DNA of 64,000 bases from Rhytidiadelphus loreus (GCA_947034895.1 OX344763.1:51955025-52019024), one strand, 5' to 3'; shown: positions 1 through 11,533, counted from the stretch's first letter. A program made the numbers and translations. The notes: generated from the sequence alone by a model not told the origin.

Positions 1-231
1 GAGATTGAGTTTGCATTTTCCAAAAAATCAGTCTCCCTCCTTGACCCGCAGTCGCCTCTTACGCGCAGTCGCCCTACTGGAGATTAAGTTTGCATTTTCC
101 AAAAAATTAGTCTCCCTCCTTGACCCGCAGTCGCCCCCTACGCGTAGTCGCCCTGATTCAAATGTGTTTTTTGCTTCGTCGATGACCCGCGGTCGCCCCT
201 GACCCAAGGTCGCCCTAAACCAACAACCATT
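1..231 (+). repeat. GC-rich ACCCGCAGTCGCCC array (array 1a)
   Basis: Tandem copies of a 14-bp GC-rich motif close to ACCCGCAGTCGCCC, embedded in a 79-bp higher-order unit that occurs twice (starting at 1 and 80). Each unit begins with an AT-rich lead and carries two copies of the motif. The array continues from beyond the left edge. The same motif family recurs at 868-1435, 4203-4540, 6831-7060, 11110-11480, 51541-51724 and, more decayed, at 48945-49166 and 55425-55560. CpG density is far above the surrounding DNA. Confidence 0.85.
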
Positions 232-867
232 CTAACCCAACACTAATTAGCATCTGCAGCATATTCTAAATTTCTAATTGATTTTTCCTTATCTCACATA
301 CTAAATTGGTAATAAATGTTAGGCGTTAGTTCATATCAAAGACATGGCAAGGCAATGGAAGAATTATTCTCACAATGTGAAGGGGTTTCCAAACCCTAAA
401 CCCTAGACCCTAGACTTTGGAAAACAATAATAAAACTTTTATCTAGAATCAAATCCTTAAACCTACATAAAATACTTACACATCCTACACGAGATGTAGT
501 GTCTTAGACCTAAAACAGAATCATGTCTTTTTTGTCTTGTTGAATTTGTAAACAAAATGGAGGAAGTAACATATGATTAAAGGGAATTAGAAACAATAAG
601 GGAGAGGTCCCAAAAAAAAACCCATCTCGTGAATCATGCCCAAATAAATCTAATTACACCTCCCCACTATTAGAATGTACATAAAACTTTCATTTGGAAC
701 TTCTTGCCAAAGGAGTGTTGGAGAGCTAATGCAAAACCTAGGATTTGTTTGTCTTGTTGAATTTGTAAACAAAATGGAGGAAGTAACATATGATTAAAGG
801 GAATTAGAAACAATAAGGGAGAGGGGTCCCAAAAAAAAAATTAATCTTGTGAAACATGCCCATACCC
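232..867. repeat. non-coding spacer with telomere-type repeats and a direct duplication
   Basis: AT-rich spacer without a credible gene. Positions 391-415 hold plant telomere-type CCCTAAA units. A segment of about 120 bp starting at 531 is repeated almost perfectly from 748, an offset of 217 bp. Both copies run through the same A-rich tract, and the second continues directly into the next GC-rich array. Confidence 0.7.
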
Positions 868-1435
868 GCAGTCGCCCAAAGTGCAGTCGCCCCCTACGTG
901 CAGTCGCCCTGATGGAAGGGGGGAGATTGCATTTTCGAAATTTTTGGTGTCTCCCACCTTGACCCGCAGTCGCCCCCTACGCGCAGTCACCCTGATGGAA
1001 GGGGGGAGATTGCATTTTGAAATAGTTAGGTTGCTCCCACCTTGACCCGCAGTCGCCCCCTACGCGCAGTCGCCCTGATGGAAGGGGGGAGATTGCATTT
1101 TCGAAATTTTTGGTGTCTCTTACCTTGACCCGCAGTCGTCCCCTACGCGCAGTCGCCCTGATTGAGGGTGGAAAATTATTTGGTGTCTCCCTCCCCTTCC
1201 GTATGGGTGACTGCGCGTAGGGGGCGACTGCGGGTCAAGGAGTTTGCATTTTCTCCTTGACCCGCAGTCGCCCTGATGGAGGGGGGATTTTGAAATGTGT
1301 TTCCCCCTCGGGGACCCGAGGTTGCCCTTGAAAGATGCGAGGGATCCTTGGACCGGACCCGCGGTCGCCCCACGCGCAGTCGCCCTAGTATCCGTGTTAG
1401 GGTTAGCGCATGCGCCCCTGGCGACCGCGGGTATT
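868..1435 (+). repeat. GC-rich ACCCGCAGTCGCCC array with terminal inverted unit (array 1b)
   Basis: At least three higher-order units of roughly 80-90 bp each carry an A/T-rich lead followed by two copies of the motif. An inverted copy lies at about 1210-1237. The array closes with an inverted unit (GCGACCGCGGGT, 1421-1432), preceded by a GCGCATGCGCCCC segment. The closing inverted unit recurs in the arrays ending near 4538, 7054 and 51724. Confidence 0.85.
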
Positions 1436-1475
1436 TCATGGGTTGTTCCAGCCTGTGGTCCATAATTTTCATAAC

Positions 1476-1520
1476 TGCGCCTTGTAGTTCACCTGCCTTG
1501 TAGTGGCTGAATGTGGGCCC
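1476..1520 (+). promoter_or_regulatory. conserved post-array box (copy 1), possible core promoter or leader
   Basis: About 45 bp downstream of the closing inverted array unit lies a segment containing TAGTGGCTGAATGTG. Similar segments occupy the same place after three other arrays (4588-4630, 51766-51810, 55603-55650), each time ahead of an ORF. A promoter or transcription-start role is inference from position and conservation only. No TATA box was assigned. Confidence 0.4.
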
Positions 1521-1628
1521 AATGTTGTGGAGGTCTCGTGTTTTTTTTGGTTTCCAACAAACAGCCAACAATACAGCAGACACTTCTTGTATACTTCAAT
1601 GAACCCAAAATCTTTTCCATTAGTTTAG

Positions 1629-2948
1629 GATAGTGAGAATATCAAAGCCATTTGATGTAGAGGGCCTTGAAACGGCAATTGCATTCATTGTGGCAAAGTT
1701 GTTGAATAATAAGGATGCACACACAAATGGGTGTGAAGTCACCGAAAAAGGGTACACTAAATTCACATTTAAAACAATTAGCAATTCAAATGAAAATGAT
1801 TCATTTGGTTCTTCATTGATTCTCTTTCATTTTTGGGTGTTATAGTAACGTAGGGGGGCCTCAATTGTTATGTAGCCTATTCAAATTTAATCTTCTTGCA
1901 TTGCTAATGATTAGTTATTTGGCTCCTTACAGGCTTAATGGCAGGTGTTCAATTTAGCAAGTGCTCAGAGGAAGTCATAATTATTCTCGACCATGAATAT
2001 TTCCGGTAAAAATTTGTTTAGTTTGCCTTTGACTTCCTTATTGTCATCCACTTGTATTGTAGACAATGTCTTTTTAATAGGTGGGAGAATCACCATGACA
2101 ATGACTATTCTATTGGAATTGATTTGTGATCTTTGAAATAGGATCAAAGACTTTTGGAAAGGCTACAAACTGTATTGCTTTGCTCATTATGGCCAGTGCA
2201 ATGAGTCCAAAGGCCATTTCCAAGCCAGCAAAATGGGTGAGTAAAATATTGCCCTTCATTTTGTATAGGTGATTTGAATCCTTGAATAATGAAATGAACA
2301 TGTATTAATGAACATTTCTAGTTGGATAGTTGGTGGTGGACATTTCATCTCACTATTAGTGCTTATTTGCTACAGGACGAGTGATGTGTTTGATACAAAA
2401 CACACGCGATATTGTTTGGGGAGCCAAATTTGATGAGGCCATTAGGGAGGGGTGGGCCATGATGAAAGAATATGTGTGGGTTTGGCAAGGAAAAGATTGC
2501 ACAAACCTCAGGTTCGGTTGTTCTAGTATAGAACTTGTATTATAAAATTATATGCTAAAAATACCCATATGTAGTTGTTATGTTTTAATATTCATTGATA
2601 TGGGGGGCTGGGAGATGCAGAGCTTTATTAGAAGAATTTGAGGATGTCGAGAAACTTTCCAAGTCTGAGAATGGATGCTTGTTATTACAACTCATTAAGG
2701 TTAGTGCAATACCACAACACGAGTTAATATACTTGCTAGGTTAATATTGTTTGTACCCCATTCTGTGAATATCATATGTACTAATGACAATTCTACCTTA
2801 GGATGATGAGCACGGGACGGAACGCGCATTTACACAATCTCTGAGCGTTCAAATCAACACCACGGATATCTTTGAGCGGACCAATAATAGGTTAAACCAA
2901 GCTCGCGCAAACTTGGACAACCTTGTGCCACGGGCAAATCGTTCGTGA
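1629..2948 (+). CDS. intron-rich gene of unknown function (3' six exons)
   Basis: Six exons join in one open frame at canonical GT-AG sites: 1629-1807, 1933-2005, 2142-2236, 2376-2511, 2621-2699 and 2802-2948 (TGA stop). The introns are 102-139 bp, and every exon-exon phase matches, which is hard to obtain by chance. The joined product is about 235 residues, open at its N-terminus: an AG acceptor at 1627-1628 suggests an upstream exon I could not place. I recognise no domain. Visible features are an aromatic- and Cys-containing stretch (FWKGYKLYCFAHYGQC) in exon 3, an acidic helix-like stretch in exon 5 and a hydrophilic C-terminus. It lies directly behind array 1b and its box. It could be a host gene or an element-borne gene; no stop or frameshift is seen within the exons. 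Confidence 0.55.
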
Positions 2949-4202
2949 CTAGAGACATTGTTGTGGTGCATCAAACGGTAGCCTTGTACCATGGCATAAG
3001 ACCCTATTTTGATTTTTGAGTTGGGATCATAAAAAGAAATAAGTTATTTATGAAGATAATAGTACTAAAGTCATGCTAGACATGTGAAATAGCAATGTGC
3101 TTGACAAAGAACTTCATTTTACATTTCTATACTATGATTTTGCTAAACAATGCATGGATTGTTTATCTCAGATGGATGATCATATTTTGCTAAATAGTCC
3201 ATGGTATATGAATGTTTAATTGGTTAGTGCCCAATACTTTAATGGTTTACATATGTGACCCCCCCCAAAAAATATATATCCATAAATGTGAACCCCCCCA
3301 ATAAAATATATACCCATAAATGTTGTGGCTCGTTATTCTTGGTTCACAAGTTTGAAATCCCCAAATATTGAAAATGTACAAATGTATGCCCTTGATTTAA
3401 TCCCTTTGTTTGTAAATATGATGGCTACACTTTTAATTAATATGAAACAAGTTTTATTGTTTGGATACCTATGAATGTACAGATAAATAAAATTTGAACA
3501 AAACCATGAAAACAACTGGGAAATAGCTATGACAATTAATTGTGACAATTAGTTCCCAGCTACACCTTCACGGTGCTTGATGAAGCACATGATGAAAGTT
3601 ATATGGGAGCTCATGCTGTCACACCCAATCCTTATGGGATATTTGAACAACCATTTTACTACACCTATCCTATGCATTGTATAACTGATTATATTGAGTT
3701 TTGTTCTCTCACTCAATTTATAATGTGTCAATGACACTTGACCATAAATGAATAAGAGGTATTTATCCCTGAATTCCCAAACCCCTTCTTTTGGAGCTCT
3801 CCGAAAGTGGTCTACATTGATCAAGAATCCCACATTCTTCATAGTTGGATCTTGTTTTACAATGGATTCACCATACAAATTCAAACTAAACATAATAGAG
3901 ATTGCATTGGAAAATAAAACGCAACCATGTGAATCATGGATGGTAAATTTCTTATGTTTGATTATTTTCTTATTGAAATTGCAGAAGTGATGTTAGGGTG
4001 GGAATCCTCTTTTTGCATGTCAAATCTAATAAGTTGCAACAATAATTAATAAAATGGCTAAAGATGCATAACCCAAATTTTTAAATAAAAGATGAAAAGG
4101 TGCAATACATTTTTATGAAGTGCATTGGTAACTAAAATTTATGTCCACAATTTTGTGTAAGAGAACTTCAAAATGAAAGTCTTAGAGGTTCAGAAATTCA
4201 AA
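2949..4202. other. AT-rich spacer, no gene seen
   Basis: No supported coding region. Short open frames on either strand lack codon structure, family similarity or splice context. Around 3257-3320 a C-run plus AAATATATA-type sequence is duplicated in tandem (unit about 36 bp). Confidence 0.5.
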
Positions 4203-4540
4203 ATCCCGCCCTGTACCCGCAATCGACCACCCACGGTCGCTCCACCCGCGGTCGCCCCACTATAGGGGTCCAGAAATTACTCTGTGGTGCCCCACACGCG
4301 GTCGCCCATCCCCACTAGCCCCAGACCCGCTGTCGCCCTACCCGCAGTCGCCCAGGACCCCAGTACTTCTATAGCCTTCGACCCGCGGTCGCCCATCCCC
4401 AGTAGCCCCAGACCCGCAGTCGCCCTACCCGCAGTCGCCTTCGCAGTCGGCCCCTTAGACCCGCAGTCGCCCTACCCGCGGTCACTCTCAGACCTGCACG
4501 CGCCCCTTCCCGCACTCACCTCAGGGCGATTGCGGGTTAA
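4203..4540 (+). repeat. GC-rich ACCCGCAGTCGCCC array with terminal inverted unit (array 2)
   Basis: About twenty variants of the 14-bp motif in plus orientation, with a higher-order duplication (the segment from about 4300 recurs from about 4390). It closes with an inverted unit (AGGGCGATTGCGGGTT, 4523-4538). The apparent ORF through it is a by-product of GC-rich repetition. Confidence 0.85.
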
Positions 4541-4587
4541 TTAGCTGTCTCCCCACCCGACTTCGCCACTTTTCCTTCTTGCTACGT

Positions 4588-4630
4588 ACTGCCTTTCACC
4601 TACTTTACAGTGGCTGATTGCGTGCCCGGG
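4588..4630 (+). promoter_or_regulatory. conserved post-array box (copy 2)
   Basis: Contains CAGTGGCTGATTGCGTGCCC, matching the boxes at 1476, 51766 and 55603. It ends about 140 bp before the ATG of ORF1 at 4773. Function is inferred from position. Confidence 0.4.
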
Positions 4631-4772
4631 AGCTTGGGTTTTGAGTTTCACTTACATGTGGCTCATGTTCTTGATTTTACTCCATCACTCACTAATCGCT
4701 AGATAATACTTTGTAGTTTAGGGTTAAGTTTAGATTCCTTGCCCCAAATCTCAAGACTCGAGAGCATCTCCT

Positions 4773-6355
4773 ATGGCGGACCACAAGAAGAAGACCAAGG
4801 CAAAAGGAGCCATGCACCCTAGGCAACGACGCATCCTTTTGGACCCAGCGTGTGCGGCCTACCGAGGTTGGGATCGAATTACGGGCCACTGGACCGCCAA
4901 GACTTGTAAGTACTTCGTGGGGTGGTGCCACATCGACAAGTTATTCCCCTATCATCGGCACTACACGAATCGGTGCAACAATACGGCCAATTTGCATCCA
5001 TGCCGTAATGATGCATTTGTGCAACGTTGTATCGAAATTTATCGATACTTGTATGGCACATATTCAGTGCCCAGGAGCGAAGTCCCGTATTTCATATGTG
5101 CAATGGTGTATGCGGAACTCATTTTGTTTCGAAGCGTGGATTGGAGTTCAATCAAGGGAGTGAAGCATGCTCGCCTTCCACCGACAAAAGACATTCCAAG
5201 GGCGGCTCTATCTGCCAATCCACGTGAAGGGCTAGGCCAGAAGAAAAACTTGAAGGAGGGAGTGCCCGATGAGAAGTTTCATTGGACGTCATCTGATTCA
5301 TCTTCGGGAGAGGAAGACAACCTTGGTGAAGACCCTCCAATGGAGCCCCAAAACATGGCGATGGTGGCTTCTACTTTACAAAATTTACCTCCCCCGAGAA
5401 TGGAAGAAGAGGGTGAATCAACTAGGCAACCACAAAATCTTGATATTTTGCCTCTTGCTATGGTGAATCCGATTACAGTCCCTCGCACTGAAGAAGACGA
5501 AGTTTTGCAGTATGTGCTTGCATGCATGCAAGAAGCAGAAGATGATGTTTTTTGGATAGAGATGGAAACAGAAGAAGATGTGAAGCCTTCTTTGTTCTAA
5601 TTGGATTGTGTTGATGACATGTACCGAAGTGAGGAATTCGTTGAAGATAGAACTGTCCCTGACACAGTAATGTTGGACACCAAAGTTGTTTACAAAGCTC
5701 AACTCAAGAAGCTTCTAAATGAGTTGGATGAAAAGCATCTAGAATGTGAGAAGCTTTGCAATCAAGAAACGCAAACTTTGAGTGGAGATATTGTAAATAG
5801 CTTACGTGCTGAACTTGAAAGTCGGCAAGTTCTTTTGTCAACGCAAATAACAAAGATTTTAGACTTGGAAGCATTTTACCTTAGATTCTCTTCTCGGCAT
5901 GCTGGAGGATCTAGTTCTTCTAGCAATGAGTTTGCGAAAGAACGGCTTGCAAAAATTATGGAAGCATGCAAGCTGGAGGAAGATCAGATAGACTTGGAGA
6001 AGCGAGGGGTGGAAGAAGCACGATCAAGATTAAATTCCCCCTTGACCGTGTTGTAGAAATGTGTAGCTGGAAAGATGTGGCTACTAAACAGACATTGTCT
6101 CTTACGGAAGTAGTTGACTTGAAAAAGAAGCTTGGGGTTTCTTTGTCATTGGATCCAAAATTGGAAGAACATCGGGATGCACTGAAGGCGCTTTTGAAGT
6201 TCAAAAAATCATACAAGCAATTTTGGTTGGAAAAGAAGTTGGGGAAGGATGACCGATACCTTAGGAATTTGTAGTTGGAAGGTAGGAAAGTCTTGTATGA
6301 GATGGAACGTGAGGCTCATGACCGCAAAGAAAAGGCCAAAATGGATGTTGAATGA
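4773..6355 (+). pseudogene. ORF1: lineage-specific protein with 'CHIxxLF' domain and coiled-coil tail, broken
   Basis: The ATG at 4773 opens a frame of 275 codons to a TAA at 5598-5600. The same frame then continues to about 6030, shifts by one frame, is interrupted by TAG at 6272-6274 and ends at TGA 6353-6355. The original product would be about 525 residues. The N-terminal 150 residues hold a Cys/aromatic-rich segment with CHIDKLF, a QRCIEIY helix, MVYAEL and a VDW motif. All of these recur in the diverged copy at 55926-56600 (CHINQLF, RRCLEVW, MVYVEI, VDW). The middle is acidic and Ser/Pro-rich. The C-terminal third is charged and helix-forming, probably coiled coil. I recognise no known family. 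It sits about 230 bp behind array 2. The role is unknown. Confidence 0.6.
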
Positions 6356-6830
6356 TTTTCATTTTTAGTACATTTTTGAGGACTATGTATATTCCATCTT
6401 ATGTATATATAAAAGGATATTATCCATTTTGAACATTTCAATGCAAGCACATTGAATTCTATGTAGTTCCTTGACAAGAGTACATAAATATAGATATGAA
6501 TTTTTGGTTATTTATGTTTACAATGTTGTGAATACTTGAATATTCTAGGAATTTTGGCAGGAAAATGACCTTGGGAGTTCGGACTTTCGGAATTAAAAGA
6601 GAATTAAAAAAAAAAGGAAAATTAAAAACTTGTCGGATTGGAAAAGAACTTGTTATTGAAGTTCAGAGCAATTGTCACGGCTAGAGTGAATTGACCTACT
6701 CATTGCCACTCCAGGGCAAACACTAGAATTTTTTATTTTCAAGGCTTATTTTTTTTGTGGAAATTCTGAATTCATAGTTTCAATCATAGGCCCCAAATTA
6801 CCCCAGGGGATACAAGAATTATCCAAACAA
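6356..6830. other. AT-rich spacer after ORF1
   Basis: No gene seen. Likely the 3' flank of the ORF1 unit, with an A-rich tract near 6600-6625. Confidence 0.4.
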
Positions 6831-7060
6831 ATGGCAGTCGCCCGTTCCTGGACCCGCAGTCGCCTGTTTCTGGATCCGCAGTCGCCCATTACTAGACCCG
6901 TGGCGCCCACTTTTGGACCCGCAGTCGCCCACTTCTGGACCCATAGTCGCCTACTCCTGGACCCGCTGTCGCCCAATCTTGGACCCGCAGTCGCCCATCA
7001 CCTGACTTATTTCAGGTTTTTGGACCCGCATTCTCTCATGGGGCGACCGCGGGTCCAAGG
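6831..7060 (+). repeat. GC-rich array upstream of the hAT gene (array 3)
   Basis: About ten copies of the GGACCCGCAGTCGCCCA-like motif in plus orientation. They are followed by GACCCGCATTCTCT and a closing inverted unit GGGCGACCGCGGGT (7041-7054). The CCCGCATTCTCT variant also occurs beside the array at 51732, tying these two arrays together. Unlike the other arrays, no GGCTGAATG box follows. Confidence 0.8.
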
Positions 7061-7305
7061 AGTTTTCTTGTATAAAGTTCTAGGGGTACCCCTTGTTTTA
7101 TCACCTTGGCTCCATTGATAAAACTCTTGTCTTGAACCTTCGAAAGAGGCTTCATGCGGACGTTTAACTTCTTCGGAGGGCAACAACTGTGTTTAGAAGG
7201 GTTTACAAGACCACTCTAAGCGGGTTGCTTTGTCATTACATCTTCCATAGTATTAGTGTGATTATTGTAGTCATTTTCTTTGAAGACCCGGTGTTGATCT
7301 ACTAC

Positions 7306-10300
7306 ATGGCTGGACAAGGTGTTGGGAGGGGGGGGGGGACCATGAATGATACGCGGAGGTCCACAAAGGATTGGGACCCTTGGCTAGTACCGTGTACCCC
7401 AATTGATAATTCCCCCCATGCTCGAAAATGCGTGTTTTGTGGGTGGAGCAAAGCATTTGTACGAAAGAGAGCATTGATTCACTTTGGCTATGGCGGCTCG
7501 ACTACATCGGAGCGTTGTAAGGAGATCCCTAGAATTGTACGAGAAAAGTTTCGAACTGGCGAGGGGCAAGTTCCAAGGTCCATGAGTTACGAAGAGATGT
7601 ATGATGCACCGACTAGACATGATGCACCAATTAATGTTGCAGAGTCTATTGTTGCACCTGCGTTGGATGTCGAAGAAGAAGGGTCTCTCAATCCCTTTGA
7701 ATCAAATGCAAGACCAAATCCTACGCTTGATTCAATAGATTCTACTGGAACAACGCTTGAGAGAAGGAGGAACATGCCATCTGTTTCTCGGCAAAGAAGC
7801 ATGGATGAATCATTACAGACGGGCCGCAGACAAGAGTTGGATAGGTTGTGGGCTTCTTTCTTTTACGAGGCGAACATTTCATTTAATGTTGTGCGCCACC
7901 CAGCCTTCGTGAATGCTGTTAAACAAACTGCAGCAGCTGGATTCGTGTACCAACCGCCACCGTATAATGCGATTTGCACGAAAATGATAGATGTTAAGAA
8001 GGCATCGGTTGAAGCCATGGTCTCGGAGCGGACGAGGGTTTCAATAAGTCAGTATGGAGCGACAATTTGTTCAGATGGTTGGTCCGATACTAATTCGCGG
8101 CTGTTACTAAATATGATGTTGGTGTGTCCCGCCGGGGATGTCTTTTTGGGATTAGTGGATAGTACTGGGGAGAAGAAGGATATATCTTACACGACTGAGA
8201 CGATGGCACGATACATTGAGGAAGTTGGGCCTACCAACGTTGTGCAATTGTGTACGAACAATGTTGTAGTCATAACGGAGGCGATGGCAAAGTTGGAAGA
8301 AAGGTACCCTCACATTTATAGGCAGGGTTGTGCGGCACACATTTTGGACTTACTCTTAGAAGACTGGGGAAAGGATCAAAGAGTAAAGGAGTTGGTAAAA
8401 AAGGCTTCATCAATTGTGAAGTTCATCAAGAAATACCAACATACTTTGGCGTTGTTTCGGAGATTTTCACCAAACAAAGTGTTGAGACTTCCAAGCAAAA
8501 CACGTTTTGCCACAAATTTCTTGATGATTGATCGTTTGGTAGACTGCAAGCAAGCAGTGCACAACGTGACATTGGATGAGACATACATGACGTTTGAGTT
8601 GAGTTTGCAAAACCGCAGAAATGGACATTTTATTATGGGCAAGGCCAAACTTGCAAGGCAAGATATCCGTTCAAAAGAGTTCTGGGTTCAATGCGACAAT
8701 TTCCTCCATATGGTAGAGCCCGTGCTGCTTTGTCTTCGTCATTTTGATGGAAAAGTCCCGGCAATGCCGAAAGCTTTAGTAATGATGACAGCCTTGAAGG
8801 AGCACATTTATTCTCTCAAGAATGCTCTATTTTTCCTTGATCCAGTGGTAGCAACACGATATGAGAAACAATTTGATGCTCGTTGGAAGTTGATGATTAC
8901 TGACCTACACTATGCGGGGGCACTACTAAATCCATACTTGAGTGACGTGGAGGCTATTCATAACAATGGCTACGCGAAGGGAGCTTTGAATCGAGTCATA
9001 CGAAAACTGAGCGTACCATTGAACGTGTCAGTGGTGGAAGCAATGCAGGAGCTAACTCAATTTGAAGAGAAGACAGGTGCATTCGATCCTTTACATGAGG
9101 CTCCCGATATCATTGAATGTCAATTATTGCCTCATTAATGGTGGAATCGTGTGGGGGGCAATGCTCTTCCAAAAATTGCAAAGCGAATTCTCGGTTTGAC
9201 GTGCTCTGCATCTTTGTGTGAAAGGAATTGGAGCATGTATTCCTTTGTGCACAATAAAGTGCGAAACCGCTTGGCCACGACAAAGGCGGAGACATTGGTA
9301 TATATCTACGCGAACAGCAAATTTGAAGGTCAGAAACGTGGACACAACCCAGCCATTTTTTACGACCAGATGCTTGCAGATGGAGACGATGAGGACGAGC
9401 GTGATGGGCCTTTGTCTTCAGGGGAAGAAGACGACGTTGTTCCAGATTTTATGAGAGAACGCGAGAACCGTAGGGATGAAGAGGATCGGTTGCGCAACAA
9501 TCCTTGGAATGCAATGGTTAGGCCGCCACATAGTCCTCCACAACCAATATACGGGAATACATTTGACTTTAGTGACGATGGGTATGTTTCTCCTAGAAAT
9601 TCACCTGTACGTAGTCCACCGCAGAACGTCGTGTACAATATGGATGCAATTTTGCCGGCACATGCATCACAGAGGAGGGAAAGCACCCCCGACAACAACG
9701 ACGAAGGCGTACCTATTCCCATGGCACCCGTAGAGGAAGAAGGTAGATCTCCAATATCAACTAGTTCGCCTCCAAATATGGCCCGCAATTTAAGAAGCAG
9801 TGCACAAGTTCCAATGAGAAGCGAACATGAAGAAGAGGCCATCGAAGTCAATGAAGTTGTACACGAGGGAATACCAAATCCCGTTGTATTGAACGCATCT
9901 ACCCTCGGAACAACTATTACTACAGATGATGATGATGATGTGCCATTGGCATATGTTATGAATCGAAGTCGGAATGTGCCGTTGAATCCAAAGACGACTA
10001 CAAATGTGGCAACAGTGAGGAGGTCTATCCCAACCCTTCCAACAAGGCCACCGGTGCATGGAGGTGCTCTACGGACGGTTGATGAAGAGGTTCACGGCTC
10101 AGCTCCACAACCCACTCAACCTTCATTCGTGTCTGGCCCTGGCGAATCATCATTAGGAATCCAGGGGCGCAACAGTAGAGGCCAGAAAAGGCGTATTAGG
10201 AGGGTTGATGAGAGGGGACCTCGAAACCCTAAATGACCCACTCAAATTGTCCAACGGTGTACCATTGGAGCGGGATGTTCCACCCAGAATGTTGGACAAT

Positions 10301-10584
10301 CAAGTAGAGGAGGGCGACACCCTGCATCCAACATGGATGGAACTACGGATGCGTTGAGGCTCACGAAACGACTTGTGCAAACTGAAGGGTTAAGTGGTGT
10401 AGATACAGAAGTTCGAAATCTGAACTCAGAGGTAGAGCGTGAGGTACAAATCGAAGTAGTAACAAAGGAAGATGATGAAATCGAAAGCTCGGGCGACAAC
10501 AGGAGCAACGAAGAGTCTTACGAAGATACAGACCCTAATGCTGATGAGGTGCCGAGCGATTCCACATTCACGCTTGGTGACTAG
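7306..10584 (+). pseudogene. hAT-family transposase (BED finger, DUF659, hAT dimerisation), two in-frame stops
   Basis: The longest frame opens earlier with non-ATG codons; ATG 7306 is the first good start. The frame runs to TAG 10582-10584, broken only by TAA at 9136-9138 and TGA at 10234-10236. Reading through gives about 1090 residues. In order: a BED-type zinc finger near residues 22-65 (CVFCGW plus downstream His), a DUF659 region (CSDGWSD, GCAAHILDL, the TRFAT segment) at about residues 210-420, and, just after the first stop, the hAT C-terminal dimerisation motif (RILGLTCSASLCERNWS, then RNRL and LVYIYAN). A long acidic, Pro/Ser-rich tail follows. hAT transposases cut and paste DNA in the nucleus. 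The stops fit single C-to-T changes, and the open frame beyond each suggests recent inactivation. Terminal inverted repeats and the 8-bp target duplication were not located. Confidence 0.9.
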
Positions 10585-11109
10585 AGTACTAGAGAAGTAG
10601 ACAATAATTATAGTTATAGTTATAGTTATAATTATAGTTATAAGGTTTTAGCTTATATGTTAGGTAGCAAATCTTTGTAGTTCAAGCTTTGAGCCTTCAT
10701 CCTGATGTGTAAGGATTTTGTAATGCTTCATCAAGCATATGAGCATATTAGAGTGAGGGACAGATTACCGGTTTTAAAATATATGTTGAGTTCTAATTGG
10801 TAGGCAGTTAGGTGATGACTGCAACGAGGTTATAAAAGTGCAATGCAAGTATGACTACATTTGAAGTCCGCCTCAAAGCAATATCGATGACTTATTAATA
10901 TAATTGTTGTTGACATTATTATTGTGGCCTTATACTAGGTGAATTTTTGGGATTAGAGAAGTTTGTTCAATTTACATATCATGGGCTCTATTATTTGCAC
11001 TTGTAAATTGTAAACCCCAATATAACGTAGCACCTAATTCTGCACTTATAAAACACTTATGTGACGTGTTACTTCAAAGACTGAATATGCCAAACTGAAA
11101 TCCTAAACT
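10585..11109. other. hAT 3' flank with TATAGT microrepeat
   Basis: No gene. Positions about 10606-10642 hold a run of six or so TATAGT/TATAAT hexamers just after the transposase stop. Confidence 0.55.
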
Positions 11110-11480
11110 AAACCTGCGGTCGCCCTAGAACACGCGGTCGCTGTCTGTTGCTCCGACCCGCAGTCGCCCTGTAACCCGCAGTCGCCCCTACCTGTCGGAC
11201 CCGCGGTCGCCCTCAGTACCCGAAGCCGCGGTCGCCCCCTTCACCCGAAGTCGCCCTAAAGCCCCTGACCCGTAGTCGCCCACTCACCCGCAGTCGCCTT
11301 CAAGCCTAAACCCGCAGTCGCCTCTATTTTTTCCACCCGAAGTCGCCCTAGCGCCCCAGACCCGCAGTCGCCCCTTCACCCGTAGTCGCTTTCCACTCTA
11401 AACCCGCAGTTGCTTCAATTTTTCCACCCGAGGTCGCCCAAGGCAGACCTGCACGCGCCCACACCCGCAGTCGCCCACGC
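11110..11480 (+). repeat. GC-rich ACCCGCAGTCGCCC array (array 4)
   Basis: Around twenty units of ACCCGCRGTCGCCC and ACCCGAAGTCGCCC type, again in plus orientation, with a higher-order duplication of roughly 120 bp (the segment from 11265 resembles that from 11360). No closing inverted unit or GGCTGAATG box is seen. It lies 3' of the hAT gene and 1.5 kb before the Mutator-like gene. Confidence 0.8.
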
Positions 11481-11533
11481 TGGCTGTCCACGTCAGTTCC
11501 GAAGCCCTGCCACGTAGGCAAAATCTATTTACC

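Noticed and set aside
868..1435. CRISPR-like array
   Set aside because: Units are 14-bp motifs with repeated, not unique, intervening sequence, in a eukaryotic genome, and no cas-like genes are present.
1176..1583. 135-codon minus-strand ORF across array 1b
   Set aside because: GC-rich repeat units lack stops in several frames; no family signal, and it overlaps array and box.
4284..4544. 86-codon Pro-rich plus-strand ORF
   Set aside because: Translation of array 2 only; ends with the array.
9360..9851. 163-codon minus-strand Ser-rich ORF
   Set aside because: Antisense shadow of the acidic C-terminal region of the hAT transposase.
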